A DNA stretch of 64,000 nt from Streptomyces xanthochromogenes (GTDB lineage Bacteria; Actinomycetota; Actinomycetes; Streptomycetales; Streptomycetaceae). Location: contig NZ_BMUZ01000001.1 of assembly GCF_014650455.1 (NCBI RefSeq), positions 744,001 through 808,000 of the forward strand, in the 5' to 3' direction. This document shows positions 11,867 to 19,892 of the stretch, piece after piece. Positions within the stretch are counted from its first letter, which is position 1; each line of letters begins with the position of its first letter. A model generated the notes under the pieces. It searched no databases, had not been told where the DNA came from, and saw only the letters and a program-made list of their open reading frames with translations. A program made the position numbers and the translations under genes.

Positions 11867-12591
11867 CAGCTGTACGACCTCCGCTGGTCCGGAGCCGGGA
11901 TCTGGGCGCCCTTGTACTCGACCGCGATGCCGCCGAGGGGGTAGTCCTTGCGCTGCGGGAAGCCCTGCCAGTCGTCCGGCATCATGATCCGGGTGAGGGC
12001 GGGATGGCCGTCGAAGACGATGCCGAAGAAGTCGTACGCCTCGCGCTCGTGCCAGTCGTTGGTCGGATAGACCTCGACGAGCGAGGGGATGTGCCGATCG
12101 CTGTCGGGGGCGCTCACTTCGAGCCGGATCAGCCGGCCGTGGGTCAGGGACCGCAGGTGGTAGACGGCGTGCAGTTCACGCCCCTTGTCACCGAGGAAGT
12201 GGACGCCGCTCACGCCCGTACAGAGCTCGAAGCGCAGGGCGGGGTCGTCGCGCAGGGTGCGCGCGACGCGCAGCAGGTGCTCGCGCGCGATGTGGAAGGT
12301 GAGCTCGCCGCGGTCGACGACCGTCTTCTCGATGGCGTTCTCGGGAAGCAGGTCCTGCTCCTCAAGGGCCCCTTCGAGTTCGTCGGCCACCTCGTCGAAC
12401 CAGCCGCCGTACGGCCGTGAGGTGGCGCCGGGCAGCGTGACCGTCCGCACCAGACCGCCGTAGCCGCTGGTGTCACCGCCGTTGTTGGCGCCGAACATGC
12501 CCTTGCGTACGCCGATGACCTCGCCGGTGTCCTCGCGCGGGGCGGGGACGCCGCTCTGTTCGGGGGTGTCCGGAGTATGGGGAGAGCTCAC
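11866..12591 (-). CDS. nuoC: NADH-quinone oxidoreductase subunit C
   Basis: 241-residue 30-kDa-type subunit of the peripheral arm. The family signature is visible as [20 protein letters not shown] near residue 185, followed by [12 protein letters not shown]. It is a separate gene, not the NuoCD fusion found in E. coli. The start is GTG 12591, overlapping the nuoB stop. The first 45 residues are acidic, Pro-rich and not conserved. Confidence 0.95.
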   Translation of the reverse strand: MSSPHTPDTPEQSGVPAPREDTGEVIGVRKGMFGANNGGDTSGYGGLVRTVTLPGATSRPYGGWFDEVADELEGALEEQDLLPENAIEKTVVDRGELTFHIAREHLLRVARTLRDDPALRFELCTGVSGVHFLGDKGRELHAVYHLRSLTHGRLIRLEVSAPDSDRHIPSLVEVYPTNDWHEREAYDFFGIVFDGHPALTRIMMPDDWQGFPQRKDYPLGGIAVEYKGAQIPAPDQRRSYS

Positions 12592-13142
12592 CGCAGCAGC
12601 CCCTTCATCTCAATGGTGGGGAGCGCCTTGAGGGCCGCCTCCTCCGCCTCGCGGGCCGCCTCCTCCTGGTTGACCCCGAGCTTGGAGCCCTGGATCTTCT
12701 GGTGGAGCTTGAGAATGGCGTCGAGCAGCATCTCGGGCCGGGGTGGGCAACCGGGCAGGTAGATATCAACCGGGACAATGTGGTCAACACCCTGAACAAT
12801 TGCGTAATTATTGAACATTCCGCCCGATGAAGCGCAAACCCCCATGGAGATGACCCACTTGGGGTTGGGCATCTGGTCATAGACCTGTCGCAGCACCGGC
12901 GCCATCTTCTGGCTGACCCGGCCGGCCACGATCATCAGGTCGGCCTGGCGCGGGGAGCCGCGGAAGACCTCCATGCCGAACCGGGCCAGGTCGTAGCGGC
13001 CCGCGCCCGTCGTCATCATCTCGATGGCACAGCAGGCGAGGCCGAAGGTGGCGGGGAAGACGGACGCCTTGCGCACCCAGCCCGCGGCCTGCTCAACAGT
13101 GGTCAGTACGAAGCCGCTAGGCAGTTTCTCTTCGAGTCCCAT
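12588..13142 (-). CDS. nuoB: NADH-quinone oxidoreductase subunit B
   Basis: 184-residue PSST-type subunit that holds cluster N2, the last iron-sulfur centre before quinone. Paired cysteines in [11 protein letters not shown] plus those in [13 protein letters not shown] and [10 protein letters not shown] supply the ligands. ATG 13142 lies 17 bases after the nuoA stop. The Ala/Glu-rich last 25 residues are typical of the actinobacterial form. Confidence 0.96.
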   Translation of the reverse strand: MGLEEKLPSGFVLTTVEQAAGWVRKASVFPATFGLACCAIEMMTTGAGRYDLARFGMEVFRGSPRQADLMIVAGRVSQKMAPVLRQVYDQMPNPKWVISMGVCASSGGMFNNYAIVQGVDHIVPVDIYLPGCPPRPEMLLDAILKLHQKIQGSKLGVNQEEAAREAEEAALKALPTIEMKGLLR

Positions 13143-13159
13143 AGGTGCCCCTCAGCCCC

Positions 13160-13519
13160 TCAGTCCCATTCCAGGCCGCCGCGCCGCCACACATACGCGT
13201 AGGCGACGAAGACGGTGAGCACGAAGAGCAGCATCTCCACGAGCCCGAAAAGCCCCAGGGCGTCGAAGGTGACCGCCCAGGGGTAGAGGAAGACGATCTC
13301 GATGTCGAAGACGATGAAGAGCATCGCCGTCAGGTAGTACTTGATGGGGAAGCGGCCGCCGCCGGCCGGCGTGGGAGTGGGTTCGATGCCGCACTCGTAC
13401 GCCTCAAGTTTCGCCCGGTTGTACCTTTTTGGGCCGATTAGCGTGGCCATGACCACGGAAAAGATCGCAAACCCTGCCCCGAGGGCGCCGAGCACGAGGA
13501 TGGGCGCGTAGGCATTCAC
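13160..13519 (-). CDS. nuoA: NADH-quinone oxidoreductase subunit A
   Basis: 119-residue three-helix membrane subunit and first gene of the operon. The signature KLEAYECGIEPTP is present near residue 35, as is FDIEIVFLYPWAV. Start GTG 13519 (VNAYAPILVLG) is chosen because a strong purine-rich ribosome site (GGAAGGAG, about eight bases upstream) precedes it; the 37-residue extension upstream is not NuoA-like. Transcription comes from the region 13520-13700, which carries a Rex-like site. Confidence 0.95.
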   Translation of the reverse strand: MNAYAPILVLGALGAGFAIFSVVMATLIGPKRYNRAKLEAYECGIEPTPTPAGGGRFPIKYYLTAMLFIVFDIEIVFLYPWAVTFDALGLFGLVEMLLFVLTVFVAYAYVWRRGGLEWD

Positions 13520-13614
13520 GCTCCTCGCTCCTTCCAGTCGTCCTTGACCGTTGGACCGCACACGGGTCTCGCGAACACCTCGCCACCTCCCACATCTGCG
13601 CGAAGATCGCGTAC

Positions 13615-13632
13615 ATGTGAGGCAGTTCACAA
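13615..13632 (-). promoter_or_regulatory. Candidate Rex operator in nuo promoter
   Basis: On the nuo strand the site reads TTGTGAACTGCCTCACAT. The Rex operator consensus is TTGTGAA, a 4-base spacer, then TTCACAA; the left half matches fully and the right half matches five of seven bases. Rex is the NADH/NAD+ sensor known in Streptomyces coelicolor to repress respiratory genes, including nuo. A -10-like TAGGAT lies about 16 bases upstream (13648-13653), so the operator would cover the transcription start. Confidence 0.65.
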
Positions 13633-13647
13633 GCCCGACTGCCCCGC

Positions 13648-13653
13648 ATCCTA
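13648..13653 (-). promoter_or_regulatory. Candidate -10 box of the nuo promoter
   Basis: The minus strand reads TAGGAT, close to the actinobacterial housekeeping -10 consensus. No convincing -35 is seen at the right distance. The box is 129 bases upstream of the nuoA start, giving a leader of about 120 nt that contains the Rex-like site. Confidence 0.35.
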
Positions 13654-13659
13654 TGCCCG

Positions 13660-14240
13660 CCGGTCTGTGATCTGCGACACGGGGTACGCCAACGTCTTTG
13701 TGATCTCCACCACCTGACGAAGGATCATGAAGTCGGATGAGCGGTGATCTTCATACGCGAAGCGCCTGAGTGATCACGAGACGTGACATCTTCCGGTGTT
13801 ACCGCTGGTCGGCGGCGGTCTGGCATTATCAAGACATGTGCGCTACAGGCAAATTGGCAAGGAAAGCGCATCCAGTGATAAGTGGCCCGCCGTCACTCGC
13901 GGGAGGGACTTCGGCGTCCCGAAATGGACGCGTGCGCGCATTCACGAGAGCGGCACCACCCCTTCCGTCGACTCGATCTCTCCACACTGTGACCTGCGTC
14001 ACCCGTCAACGGTCGTGGAATCAACGGGGCTTGGCCATCGACGTGAGGGGATGGTAAGCGCCGGGCAATTCGGGCTTTTCATGGAAAACCCATGATCACA
14101 GCCCTGATCGGGCGTGCCAGTTTTGTCCGTTACGGCGTCAATAAGTGCTGGCAAGAAGCGGATTCAGCCCCTCCGGCATCAACTGTGGCGCAGCACACGT
14201 TTCTTGAAGGGAACCCCGAACCCCTGATAGCGGTTGTCCC
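13660..14240. other. Intergenic region between nuo and NlpC/P60 gene
   Basis: About 580 bases without a credible gene; short open frames here lack family resemblance and ribosome sites. The area holds the divergent promoters of the nuo operon (left) and the NlpC/P60 gene (right). I looked for a c-di-AMP (ydaO) riboswitch, common before cell-wall hydrolase genes in actinobacteria, and did not recognise its conserved core. Several short palindromic bits (ATGAAG and CTTCAT flanking 13740) have no assigned role. Confidence 0.5.
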
Positions 14241-15077
14241 ATGTCCCACACCGCTCACATACCCAGCCACCGGAAGCCCCGCCGCAGCGCCTCGAAGGTC
14301 TCGCTCCGGGCCGGAGTTGCCGGTGGCGTACTCAGCACCATCGCGCTGGCAGGTGCGGCCGCCCCGGCCATCGCCGCTCAGCCGGTCAACGAGACCATCG
14401 AGATGCCCACGCTGACGGGCGACCTCGCGACCACCGCCGCCGCGACCGCTCAGGCCACCAAGGCAGTTGCCGCCGACCTCCAGCTCCAGGCCGCACAGGA
14501 CGCCGCCGCGTCCAGCGCCGCCAAGGACGCCAAGAAGGCCAAGGACGACGCCGAGAAGAAGGCCGCCGAGGCCAAGGCGAAGGCCGACGCCGAGGCGAAG
14601 GCCAAGGCCGACGCCGCCGAGCGCGCCTCCCGCTCGGCCGAGCGCACCTCGCTCAAGTCGTCGTCGTCCTCCACCGGCGGCACGTCCACCGGCACGACCT
14701 CGTTCAAGGCGTCCAACGCCACGGGTTCCGCCGCCGCCATCGTCAACTTCGCGCTTGCCCAGGTCGGCAAGGCCTATGTCTCGGGCGCCACCGGCTCCAG
14801 CGCGTACGACTGCTCAGGTCTCGTGCAGGCCGCCTACCGCCAGGCCGGCATCGACCTGCCGCGCGTCTCGCAGGACCAGTCGACGGCCGGCACCGATGTG
14901 TCGCTGTCCAACCTCCAGCCGGGCGACATCCTTTACTGGGGCGGCAAGGGCTCCGCGTACCACGTGGCGATCTACGTGGGCGGCGGCAACTTCGTCGGCG
15001 CGCAGAACCCCTCCACCGGTGTTGTCGAGCGCAGCCTGGACTACGACTCCCCCTCGGGCGCCGTCCGCGTTCTCTGA
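14241..15077 (+). CDS. Secreted NlpC/P60 family peptidoglycan hydrolase
   Basis: 278-residue exported cell-wall endopeptidase. It has a signal peptide at about residues 20-47 (GVAGGVLSTIALAGAAAPAIA), an Ala/Lys/Glu-rich coiled coil at about 62-130, a Ser/Thr/Gly linker, and a C-terminal NlpC/P60 domain from about 163. The catalytic Cys is in YDCSGLVQAAYRQ (about 191) and the catalytic His in YHVAIYVGGG (about 241). Such enzymes cleave peptide stems of peptidoglycan. A terminator follows at 15118. No close ribosome site is evident before the ATG. Confidence 0.92.
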   Translation: MSHTAHIPSHRKPRRSASKVSLRAGVAGGVLSTIALAGAAAPAIAAQPVNETIEMPTLTGDLATTAAATAQATKAVAADLQLQAAQDAAASSAAKDAKKAKDDAEKKAAEAKAKADAEAKAKADAAERASRSAERTSLKSSSSSTGGTSTGTTSFKASNATGSAAAIVNFALAQVGKAYVSGATGSSAYDCSGLVQAAYRQAGIDLPRVSQDQSTAGTDVSLSNLQPGDILYWGGKGSAYHVAIYVGGGNFVGAQNPSTGVVERSLDYDSPSGAVRVL

Positions 15078-15117
15078 GGCGCACAGCGGCCTTCTGAGCC
15101 GTACCCGCACCGTCCGC

Positions 15118-15155
15118 AAGGGCCGTTGCTCCCCCGCTCGGGAGGAACGGCCCTT
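15118..15155 (+). terminator. Rho-independent-like terminator after NlpC/P60 gene
   Basis: Perfect 10-bp stem AAGGGCCGTT / AACGGCCCTT with an 18-base loop, 40 bases after the NlpC/P60 stop. There is no long T-tract, as is usual in Streptomyces. Confidence 0.75.
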
Positions 15156-15176
15156 CGGCATGCCCGGAATGTGTTG

Positions 15177-15202
15177 AACTCTGCCCGTTCCCGGGCAGAG
15201 TT
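15177..15202 (+). promoter_or_regulatory. Perfect 11-bp inverted repeat before membrane protein gene
   Basis: AACTCTGCCCG, a TTCC loop, then CGGGCAGAGTT: a perfect hairpin 21 bases before the next start codon. It could be a second terminator arm, a 5' leader hairpin or an operator. Its short distance to the ribosome site (GGGGGTGGG at 15212-15220) makes a regulatory role possible. Confidence 0.5.
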
Positions 15203-15223
15203 CACCTATCAGGGGGTGGGCGC

Positions 15224-15766
15224 ATGGACGAGCAGGTGCGTGACGCGGAACCGCAGCCGTACGAGGTCTACGCCGACGGACTCGGCATGTTCGCCGCCAT
15301 CGGGATCGTGTTCATCGTGCTCGGGCTGTGGATGCTCACCGGCATCCGCCCGTGGCACGGCCCGGTCGACTGGGCCAAACTCGCCTTCGGCTGGGGCTTC
15401 GCGCTGTTCGTCATCGGCGCCGGCGCGTTCCTGGTGCTGGCCTGTGTGTACGGGGCGGTGCGCCCGGTCATCCGCGCGGACGCGGCCGGCATACACCTGG
15501 CCACCCGCTTCGACGCGCCCTGGTCGCAGGTGCGCGAGATCGAGGTCGGCACGGTGGCGATCTGGGAGCTCGGGGACGAGGGCACCGCGGGCGGCTACGA
15601 ACACCACCGCGCGGTGTGGGTGACGCTGCACGACGGCAAGCGGCACGAATACATCGCCCGCCGCCAGGACGGAGGCCTCTCACCGGACGAACTGCGCACC
15701 GGTCTGTCCCGGTTCGCCGGAGAGGTCCCCGTCCGCTGGACCGACGAGGTGGAGCGCCGCTGTTAG
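15224..15766 (+). CDS. Membrane protein with PH-like C-terminal domain, unknown function
   Basis: 180 residues. Two transmembrane helices (about 20-40 and 53-76) are followed by a soluble region (IRADAAGIHLATRFDAPWSQ and VWVTLHDGKRHEYIARR) resembling the bacterial PH-like domain of small two-helix membrane proteins. I do not recognise a specific family. A good ribosome site (GGGGGTGGG) precedes ATG 15224. The gene is isolated, between a hairpin on its left and a convergent flavoprotein gene on its right. Confidence 0.75.
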   Translation: MDEQVRDAEPQPYEVYADGLGMFAAIGIVFIVLGLWMLTGIRPWHGPVDWAKLAFGWGFALFVIGAGAFLVLACVYGAVRPVIRADAAGIHLATRFDAPWSQVREIEVGTVAIWELGDEGTAGGYEHHRAVWVTLHDGKRHEYIARRQDGGLSPDELRTGLSRFAGEVPVRWTDEVERRC

Positions 15767-15812
15767 CGCCGCTGTTGGCGCCGCTGTTGGCGGCGCTGTT
15801 GGCGGCGCTCCG
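15757..15812. repeat. Short tandem repeat at gene end
   Basis: Four near-identical 12-base units of the type gccgctgttggc span the stop codon of the membrane protein gene and the following bases. Probably replication slippage. Confidence 0.6.
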
Positions 15813-15840
15813 GATCAGGCCGTCGGGTCAGGCCTCCGGG

Positions 15841-17124
15841 TCAGGCCTTCGGGGCCACCTTGGAGAGGCCGTTGATGATGCGGTCCATCGCGTCGCCGCC
15901 CGTCGGGTCGGTCAGATTGGCCAGCATCTTCAGCGTGAACTTCATCAGCAGCGGGTGGGTGAGCCCGCGCTGGGTGGCGATCTTCATGACCTTCGGGTTG
16001 CCGATGAGCTTCACGAAGGCACGGCCCAGCGTGTAATAGCCGCCGTAGGTGTCCTTGAGGATCTTCGGGTAGGCGTGCAGCGCGAGTTCGCGCTGCGACG
16101 GGGTCGCGCGGGCGTGCGCCTGGACGATGACGTCGGCGGCGATCTGCCCCGATTCCATCGCATACGCGATGCCTTCGCCGTTGAACGGGTTCACCAGACC
16201 GCCCGCGTCACCGACCAGCAACAGGCCCTTGGTGTAGTGCGGCTGACGGTTGAAGGCCATCGGCAGGGCGGCACCGCGGATCGGGCCCGTCATGTTCTCG
16301 GGGGTGTAGCCCCAGTCCTCGGGCATGGACGCGCACCACGCCTTGAGGATCTCGCGCCAGTCCAGCTCCTTGAAGGCGGAGGAGGAGTTGAGGATGCCGA
16401 GGCCGACGTTGGACGTGCCGTCGCCCATGCCGAAGATCCAGCCGTAGCCGGGGAGCAGCCGCTCCTGGGGACCGCGCCGGTCCCACAGTTCGAGCCAGGA
16501 CTCCAGGTAGTCGTCGTCGTGCCGCGGCGAGGTGAAGTACGTCCGCACGGCCACACCCATCGGGCGGTCCTCGCGCCGGTGCAGGCCCATGGCGAGCGAG
16601 AGCCGCGTCGAGTTGCCGTCGGCCGCCACCACGAGCGGGGCGTGGAAGGTGACCGGGGTCTTCTCCTCGCCGAGCTTGGCGTTGACGCCGGTGATGCGGC
16701 CGGTGCGCTCGTCGATGATCGGGGCGCCGACGTTGCAGCGCTCGTACAGCCGGGCCCCGGCCTTCTGGGCCTGCCGGGCGAGCTGCTCGTCGAAGTCGTC
16801 GCGCTTGCGCACGAGTCCGTAGTCCGGGTACGAGGCGAGGTCCGGCCAGTCGAGCTGGAGCCGGACGCCGCCGCCGATGATCCGCAGACCCTTGTTGCGC
16901 AGCCAGCCCGCCTCTTCGGAGATGTCGATCCCCATCGAGACCAGCTGCTTGGTGGCGCGCGGGGTAAGACCGTCACCGCACACCTTCTCGCGCGGGAAGG
17001 CGGTCTTCTCCAGTAGCAGCACGTCGAGTCCGGCCTTGGCCAGGTAGTACGCGGTCGTCGATCCGGCCGGACCGGCCCCGACGACGATCACGTCCGCGGT
17101 GTGTTCGGAGAGCGGCTCGGTCAC
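15841..17124 (-). CDS. Geranylgeranyl reductase family FAD-dependent oxidoreductase (candidate menaquinone reductase)
   Basis: 427-residue flavoprotein of the geranylgeranyl reductase family. The N-terminal Rossmann FAD motif is VIVVGAGPAGSTTAYYLAKA (about 14-33), followed by the family signature KVCGDGLTPRATKQ (about 47-60). A second FAD motif, LLVGDAGGLVNPFNGEGIAY, lies near 285-305. The family saturates isoprenoid double bonds; in actinobacteria one member (MenJ) reduces a double bond of the menaquinone side chain. Position beside nuo and two genes from menG supports a menaquinone substrate, but that is inference. GTG start. Confidence 0.85.
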   Translation of the reverse strand: MTEPLSEHTADVIVVGAGPAGSTTAYYLAKAGLDVLLLEKTAFPREKVCGDGLTPRATKQLVSMGIDISEEAGWLRNKGLRIIGGGVRLQLDWPDLASYPDYGLVRKRDDFDEQLARQAQKAGARLYERCNVGAPIIDERTGRITGVNAKLGEEKTPVTFHAPLVVAADGNSTRLSLAMGLHRREDRPMGVAVRTYFTSPRHDDDYLESWLELWDRRGPQERLLPGYGWIFGMGDGTSNVGLGILNSSSAFKELDWREILKAWCASMPEDWGYTPENMTGPIRGAALPMAFNRQPHYTKGLLLVGDAGGLVNPFNGEGIAYAMESGQIAADVIVQAHARATPSQRELALHAYPKILKDTYGGYYTLGRAFVKLIGNPKVMKIATQRGLTHPLLMKFTLKMLANLTDPTGGDAMDRIINGLSKVAPKA

Positions 17125-17225
17125 AGCGGGATCTCCCGAAGACTCGAATTAGCGTGCCGAGAAGCACAGGACACATGCAGTCTATGGGTGGCTGTTGATC
17201 GACATCGCGAAGGGTTGCCCACGCC

Positions 17226-17771
17226 ATGAGCTCTGTGTCCCCCGAGTCCTCGGTACCGGAGAAGTCCCTGCCCGCAGTACGGCTGCGGGTCCCCACGGAG
17301 GAGGACGCGTACGCCTGGCACCGGGTGTTCGACGACCCGGAGGTGATGGAGTTCCACGGGGGCCGTGCGGCGGAGGTCTCCGTGTACGAGGAACTGACCG
17401 CCCGCCAGCGCAAGCACGACGCCGAACACGGCTTCTGCCTCTGGACGATGCTCGACGAGGACGACGAGGTCATCGGCTTCACCGGCGCCCAGCCCTGGCC
17501 CCTGGACGACTGGGGCCCGGTCGGCGAGATCGAGATCGGCTGGCGCCTGGCCCGCACCCACTGGGGCCGCGGCTACGCGACGGCGGCGGCCCGCACGACC
17601 CTGACCCGCGTACGCGCCGCGGGCGTCCCGCAGGTGGTGGCGATGGTCCATCCCGGGAACGCCCGTTCGGTGGCGGTGACGGAGCGCCTGGGGATGACGC
17701 TGTCCAGGACGTACCCGTCCCAGAGGCTGGGGGTGGATGCGCTGTGCTTCCGCCTGGGGCTGGGTGGTTGA
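17226..17771 (+). CDS. GNAT family N-acetyltransferase (RimJ/RimL-like)
   Basis: 181 residues. The arrangement LRVPTEEDAYAWHRVFDDPE, then GEIEIGWRLARTHWGRGYAT and VPQVVAMVHPGNARSVAVTE is typical of the RimJ/RimL-type GNAT fold that uses acetyl-CoA. The acetyl-CoA binding loop is the RTHWGRGYAT segment (about 110-119). Substrate is unknown. It is transcribed divergently from the flavoprotein gene and converges on menG across a hairpin terminator. Confidence 0.85.
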   Translation: MSSVSPESSVPEKSLPAVRLRVPTEEDAYAWHRVFDDPEVMEFHGGRAAEVSVYEELTARQRKHDAEHGFCLWTMLDEDDEVIGFTGAQPWPLDDWGPVGEIEIGWRLARTHWGRGYATAAARTTLTRVRAAGVPQVVAMVHPGNARSVAVTERLGMTLSRTYPSQRLGVDALCFRLGLGG

Positions 17772-17782
17772 GACGCGGGGCT

Positions 17783-17801
17783 CCGGGGGCAGCGCCCCCG
17801 G
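17783..17801. terminator. Bidirectional hairpin between GNAT and menG
   Basis: CCGGGGGC, AGC, GCCCCCGG: an 8-bp perfect stem placed between two convergent genes, so it can end both transcripts. Confidence 0.7.
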
Positions 17802-17810
17802 CCGCGCCCG

Positions 17811-18512
17811 TTACGCCTTGAAGCCCCGGTGCAGGGCGACGACCCCGCCCGTCAAGTTGCGCCATGCCACCTTGGACCAGCCGGCACCCTGCAGCCGGGC
17901 GGCGAGCGCGTCCTGGGCGGGCCATGCCCGGATGGACTCCGCGAGGTAGACGTACGCCTCCGGGTTGGAGGACACGGCCGTCGCGACCGGCGGCAGCGCG
18001 CGCATCAGGTACTCCGTGTACACCGTCCGGAACGGCTTCCACGTGGGCTGCGAGAACTCGCAGATCACGACGCGGCCGCCCGGCTTCGTCACCCGGTACA
18101 TCTCGCGCAGCGCGGCGTCCGTGTCCTGCACGTTCCGCAGCCCGAACGAGATCGTCACCGCGTCGAACGTGTCGTCGCGGAACGGCAGCTTCGTCGCGTC
18201 GCCCGCCGTGAACGGCATGTGGGGCTGGCGCTCCTTGCCGACCTTCAGCATCCCGAGGGAGAAGTCGCACGGCACCGTGTACGCCCCGGCCGCGGCGAAG
18301 GGCCGCGAGGACGTGGCCGTGCCGGCCGCGAGGTCGAGCACCTTCTGCGCGGGCCGCGCGTCGACCGCCTGCGCGACCGCCTTGCGCCAGAGCCGGGCCT
18401 GGCCGAGGGAGAGCACGTCGTTGGTGAGGTCGTAGTGTGCCGCGACGTCGTCGAACATCGAGGCGACTTCGTGCGGCTGCTTGTCCAGGGATGCGCGGGT
18501 CACGCCGCCCAT
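17811..18512 (-). CDS. menG: Demethylmenaquinone methyltransferase
   Basis: 233-residue UbiE/MenG-type SAM-dependent methyltransferase, catalysing the last ring methylation of menaquinone. The opening [23 protein letters not shown] and the SAM-binding segment [13 protein letters not shown] (about 58-70) match the family, as do [18 protein letters not shown] and the C-terminal [15 protein letters not shown]. It cooperates with the futalosine-pathway genes elsewhere in the window. Its promoter is divergent from the lipoprotein gene. Confidence 0.93.
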   Translation of the reverse strand: MGGVTRASLDKQPHEVASMFDDVAAHYDLTNDVLSLGQARLWRKAVAQAVDARPAQKVLDLAAGTATSSRPFAAAGAYTVPCDFSLGMLKVGKERQPHMPFTAGDATKLPFRDDTFDAVTISFGLRNVQDTDAALREMYRVTKPGGRVVICEFSQPTWKPFRTVYTEYLMRALPPVATAVSSNPEAYVYLAESIRAWPAQDALAARLQGAGWSKVAWRNLTGGVVALHRGFKA

Positions 18513-18628
18513 TCAAGCAGTACCCGGGCCCCATCCCGGCGCCCGGGCCTCACCGGCACAGCCGGGCCACGTACATTCTGCTTTCCGTGCCACGGGGGCC
18601 CGGAACCACGAGAGCGGGAGCACACGAC

Positions 18629-19702
18629 ATGCGGAGTTTCCTGAGGGTGCCGGTCGCCGGGGCAGGCGCCTTGGCCGCGCTGGTGTGCGCGGGGTGCTCC
18701 TCGACTCCGGGCGCCCCGGCCGAGTCCGCCGCGACGGCTTCGGCGGCCACCCCGGGCGCGCTGACGGACACGTACTCCCCCTACGTGAGCGCCACCACCC
18801 CCGCCGCGACCGACGCGGTCGGCAACCCCGCCGTCTACAACCTGGCCTTCGTCGTCGCCCACGGCAGCACCTGCCGTGCGGTGTGGGACGACGACACCGC
18901 GATCGTGGACCGTGACGTGAAGGACCGCGCGGCCGCCCTGAAGAAGTCGGGCGCCGCGGTGCGGGTGTCGTTCGGCGGGCAGGCCGGCAAGGAACTGGCG
19001 CTCACCTGCCGTACCCCGGCCCAACTGGCCGCCGCCTACGGCTCGGCCCTCGACGCGGCCGGCTCCGCCGAGGCCGACTTCGACGTCGAGGGCGCGGCCC
19101 TCACCGACCGGGCCGCGCTCGCCCGGCGCGCCGAGGCGATAGCCCTGCTCCAGAAGCAGCGCGCCGGGCTCAAGGTGACCTTCACGCTCGCGGCGATGCC
19201 GACGGGGCTCACACCCCAGGCGACGGCGTTGCTCAAGTCGGCCGAGGAGCACGGCGTACGGATCTCGACGGTCAACGTCATGACGATGAACTACGGCACG
19301 TCGTTCGGCGGGAACATGGGCGACTACGCGGTTCGGGCCGCCACCGCCGCCCAGGGACAGCTCAAGGCGGTCCTGGGGCTTTCGGACCGCGCGGCCTGGC
19401 AGGGCCTCGGGGTCACCTCGATGATCGGCGTCAACGATGTGAAGGGCGAGACGTTCACGCTCGACGATGCCGCGAAGGTACGGGAGTTCGCCCGGGACAA
19501 GGGCGTGGGACGGCTCTCGATGTGGGTGACGTACCGCGATCAGAAGTGCGGCGGCGGGGTCGACTCGGCTGTGGCGCAGGCCAATTGCAGCGGCGTCGAC
19601 CAGGAGCCGGGCGCCTTCGCGAAGGCCCTGTCCCAGCGGGGCGCGGCCACCGGGGCTCCGCCGCGGACCCCTGGAGATGGCCCCACCCCGCCCCTTCCCT
19701 AA
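18629..19702 (+). CDS. Lipoprotein with GH18 chitinase-like domain
   Basis: 357 residues. The signal peptide ends in a lipobox (ALVCAGC, Cys near residue 21) followed by a Ser/Ala/Thr-rich linker. The catalytic barrel contains ADFDVEGAAL, a variant of the GH18 DxxDxDxE strand with the final Glu present, plus VNVMTMNYGTSF and the C-terminal MWVTYRDQKC. It is therefore likely a surface-anchored chitinase-like hydrolase. I set the start at ATG 18629 (MRSFLRVPVAGAG) with GAGCGGGAG upstream; the open frame further upstream lacks coding character. Confidence 0.85.
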   Translation: MRSFLRVPVAGAGALAALVCAGCSSTPGAPAESAATASAATPGALTDTYSPYVSATTPAATDAVGNPAVYNLAFVVAHGSTCRAVWDDDTAIVDRDVKDRAAALKKSGAAVRVSFGGQAGKELALTCRTPAQLAAAYGSALDAAGSAEADFDVEGAALTDRAALARRAEAIALLQKQRAGLKVTFTLAAMPTGLTPQATALLKSAEEHGVRISTVNVMTMNYGTSFGGNMGDYAVRAATAAQGQLKAVLGLSDRAAWQGLGVTSMIGVNDVKGETFTLDDAAKVREFARDKGVGRLSMWVTYRDQKCGGGVDSAVAQANCSGVDQEPGAFAKALSQRGAATGAPPRTPGDGPTPPLP

Positions 19703-19725
19703 ACCCTCCGGGGGGTGAAGTGCCC

Positions 19726-19860
19726 CTGGGGGCTCCGCCCCCAGACCCCCGTTCGCGCCTGAACGGCGCTCGTCCTCAATCGCCGGACAGGCTGAAATGC
19801 CCTAGGTGCCGGCCGGCACCAGGGCATTTCGGGGCGCGAGGAACTGCGCAAAAAGCGGCG
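19726..19860. repeat. Dispersed intergenic palindromic repeat, copy 1
   Basis: Modular repeat between convergent genes. It starts with the hairpin CTGGGGGC/GCCCCCAG (19726-19744), continues with a module ending in GTCCTCAA, then a near-perfect long palindrome at 19794-19830 (GAAATGCCCT, one bulged A, GGTGCCGG / CCGGCACC, AGGGCATTTC), and ends with GGGGCGCGAGGAACTGCGC. Related copies lie at 42179-42436 and 62340-62620. It probably doubles as a bidirectional terminator. Confidence 0.8.
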
Positions 19861-19892
19861 GCCCCGGCACGCGGACACGCCCCCGAGCGGAG

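Noticed and set aside
14060-14240. c-di-AMP (ydaO) riboswitch before the NlpC/P60 gene
   Set aside because: Expected from related loci, but the conserved core sequences and stems were not recognised here.
13770-14415. Open frames of about 95-107 codons before the NlpC/P60 gene
   Set aside because: No ribosome sites, no conserved motifs, and they overlap the promoter region and the start of the real gene.
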